16,245 nt of DNA, taken from Pseudomonadota bacterium. GTDB taxonomy: Bacteria; Myxococcota; UBA9042; PHBI01. A model generated the notes under the pieces. It did not search any database. It was given only the letters and a program-made list of their open reading frames with translations, and had not been told where the DNA came from. Positions within the stretch are counted from its first letter, which is position 1; each line of letters begins with the position of its first letter. Positions 15,288-16,245 of this stretch are shown in pieces. The stretch covers positions 1 through 16,245 of the forward strand of contig SXIE01000341.1 of NCBI GenBank assembly GCA_005772945.1, written 5' to 3'. The position numbers and the translations under genes are program-made.

Positions 15288-16245
15288 ATGAACGCGCTTC
15301 AGCTCCGGTCGGTCCTCGAAAGCGTGGGCGTCGGCATCATCGCCTGCGACCCCGACGGGCAGCTGTTGTACGCCAACGACGTCGCGCGCGGGTTCGCCGG
15401 CGCGCACGGCGTCACTGCGCTCTTGGGCGGTAGCGCCGTCGGAGGGGTGTTCGAGCCGTCGACCGGGGCACTGTTGCCGGCCGCCGATTTGCCGCTCGTC
15501 CGCGCGCGAGAGGGCGGCGTGGCGCACGACGTCTCGTTCGTCGTCCGCAATGACGAGGTGCCCGAGGGCCGCTTTCTGTGCGGCTGCGGATGGCCGCTGC
15601 GGGCCGCGGACGGTCGCGCAGTGGGGGCCGTCATGGCGCTGCGTGAGCCGGACCGGACGGCACAGGCGGAGGTACGCAAGCATCGCTGGTTCCTCGAGTC
15701 GATCATCGAGCACGTGCCCGCGATGATCTTCGTGAAGGAGGCGCGCGAGCTGCGTTTCGAGCGCTTCAATCGCGAGGGCGAGGCGCTGCTCGGGATGTCG
15801 CGCGAAGCGCTCCTCGGCAAGAACGACTACGACATGTTCCCGCGCTCGCAGGCCGACTTCTTCACGGCGCGCGACCGCGAGACGCTGGCGCGCGGCGCCA
15901 TCCTCGACATCCCCGAGGAGCCGATTCAGACGACGCATGGCGAGCGTTGGCTGCACACGCGCAAGGTCCCCATCCTCGATGACGGCGGGCAGCCGGCCTA
16001 CCTGCTCGGGATCTCCGAGGACATCACGGAGCGCAAGGCGGCGGTCGAGGCGCTGCGCGCGGCGCGCGAGGAGCTCGAGCAGCGCGTGCACGAGCGGACG
16101 CGGGAACTCGAGCGCACGAACGCCGAATTGCGACTCGAAATCGAGGTGCGCCAGAAGGCCGAGCTCGCGCTGAGCGTGAGCGAAGCGCAGCTGCGCCAGG
16201 CGCAGAAGATGGAAGCGGTGGGGCGTCTGGCCGGCGGGGTCGCCC
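15288..16245 (+). CDS. PAS-domain sensor histidine kinase, 5' part only
   Basis: The first 319 residues of a sensor kinase that runs off the right edge. Residues about 5-120 form an N-terminal PAS-like domain (VLESVGVGIIACDPDGQLLY). Residues about 133-250 are a clear second PAS domain (ESIIEHVPAMIFVKEARELR, LLGKNDYDMFP) ending in its PAC-like segment (LLGISEDITERK). Residues about 251-300 are a Glu/Arg/Leu-rich coiled coil that links to the dimerisation domain, which begins QAQKMEAVGRLAGGVA. In this family the next residues are HDFNN with the phospho-acceptor His, so the window stops just before it. No membrane segment or signal peptide is seen, so it is probably cytoplasmic. ATG 15288 is the only in-frame start between the previous gene and the first domain; its ribosome binding site is poor. 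The 73 bp gap to the lipoprotein pair leaves co-transcription open. The signal is unknown. Confidence 0.88.
   Translation, partial: MNALQLRSVLESVGVGIIACDPDGQLLYANDVARGFAGAHGVTALLGGSAVGGVFEPSTGALLPAADLPLVRAREGGVAHDVSFVVRNDEVPEGRFLCGCGWPLRAADGRAVGAVMALREPDRTAQAEVRKHRWFLESIIEHVPAMIFVKEARELRFERFNREGEALLGMSREALLGKNDYDMFPRSQADFFTARDRETLARGAILDIPEEPIQTTHGERWLHTRKVPILDDGGQPAYLLGISEDITERKAAVEALRAAREELEQRVHERTRELERTNAELRLEIEVRQKAELALSVSEAQLRQAQKMEAVGRLAGGVA

Overview
The window is about 16 kb of very GC-rich, densely coded bacterial DNA. Its high GC, many acidic-linker lipoproteins and long Cys/Asp repeat proteins of the MopE type ('CNGxDDDCDGxxDE') suggest a myxobacterium-like organism (Myxococcota, formerly Deltaproteobacteria). 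That placement is inference from gene style; no rRNA or other phylogenetic marker is present.

Layout. Positions 1-355 (minus) hold the start of an alpha/beta hydrolase cut at its nucleophile elbow. Positions 526-1146 (plus) encode a small exported, beta-strand-rich protein, tail to tail with 1165-2292 (minus), an exported protein of unknown function. Upstream of that, 2438-3430 (minus) encodes a Cys-rich putative lipoprotein with a Glu/Thr/Pro linker. It diverges from 3549-4625 (plus), an M50 (site-2-protease-type) membrane metalloprotease. This in turn converges on 4671-5165 (minus), a YbaK-type aminoacyl-tRNA deacylase.

The second half (5307-15214, plus) is taken up by two giant tandem paralogues of 1656 and 1644 residues, separated by 2 bp and probably co-transcribed. 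Each has a lipoprotein signal, an acidic linker, a Cys-rich N-terminal module, an array of exactly 13 full ~70-residue Asp/Cys repeats flanked by partial motifs, and a C-terminal PQQ-like beta-propeller. Shared peculiarities at the same unit numbers suggest that one gene with a finished array was duplicated whole. They are predicted to sit on the cell surface or in the outer membrane and to bind divalent metal. The window gives no direct evidence of which metal or what role.

After a 73 bp gap, 15288-16245 (plus) is the start of a PAS-containing sensor histidine kinase that runs off the window just before its phospho-acceptor His. No tRNA, rRNA, CRISPR array, insertion sequence or phage gene was seen. 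No gap between genes exceeds about 170 bp.
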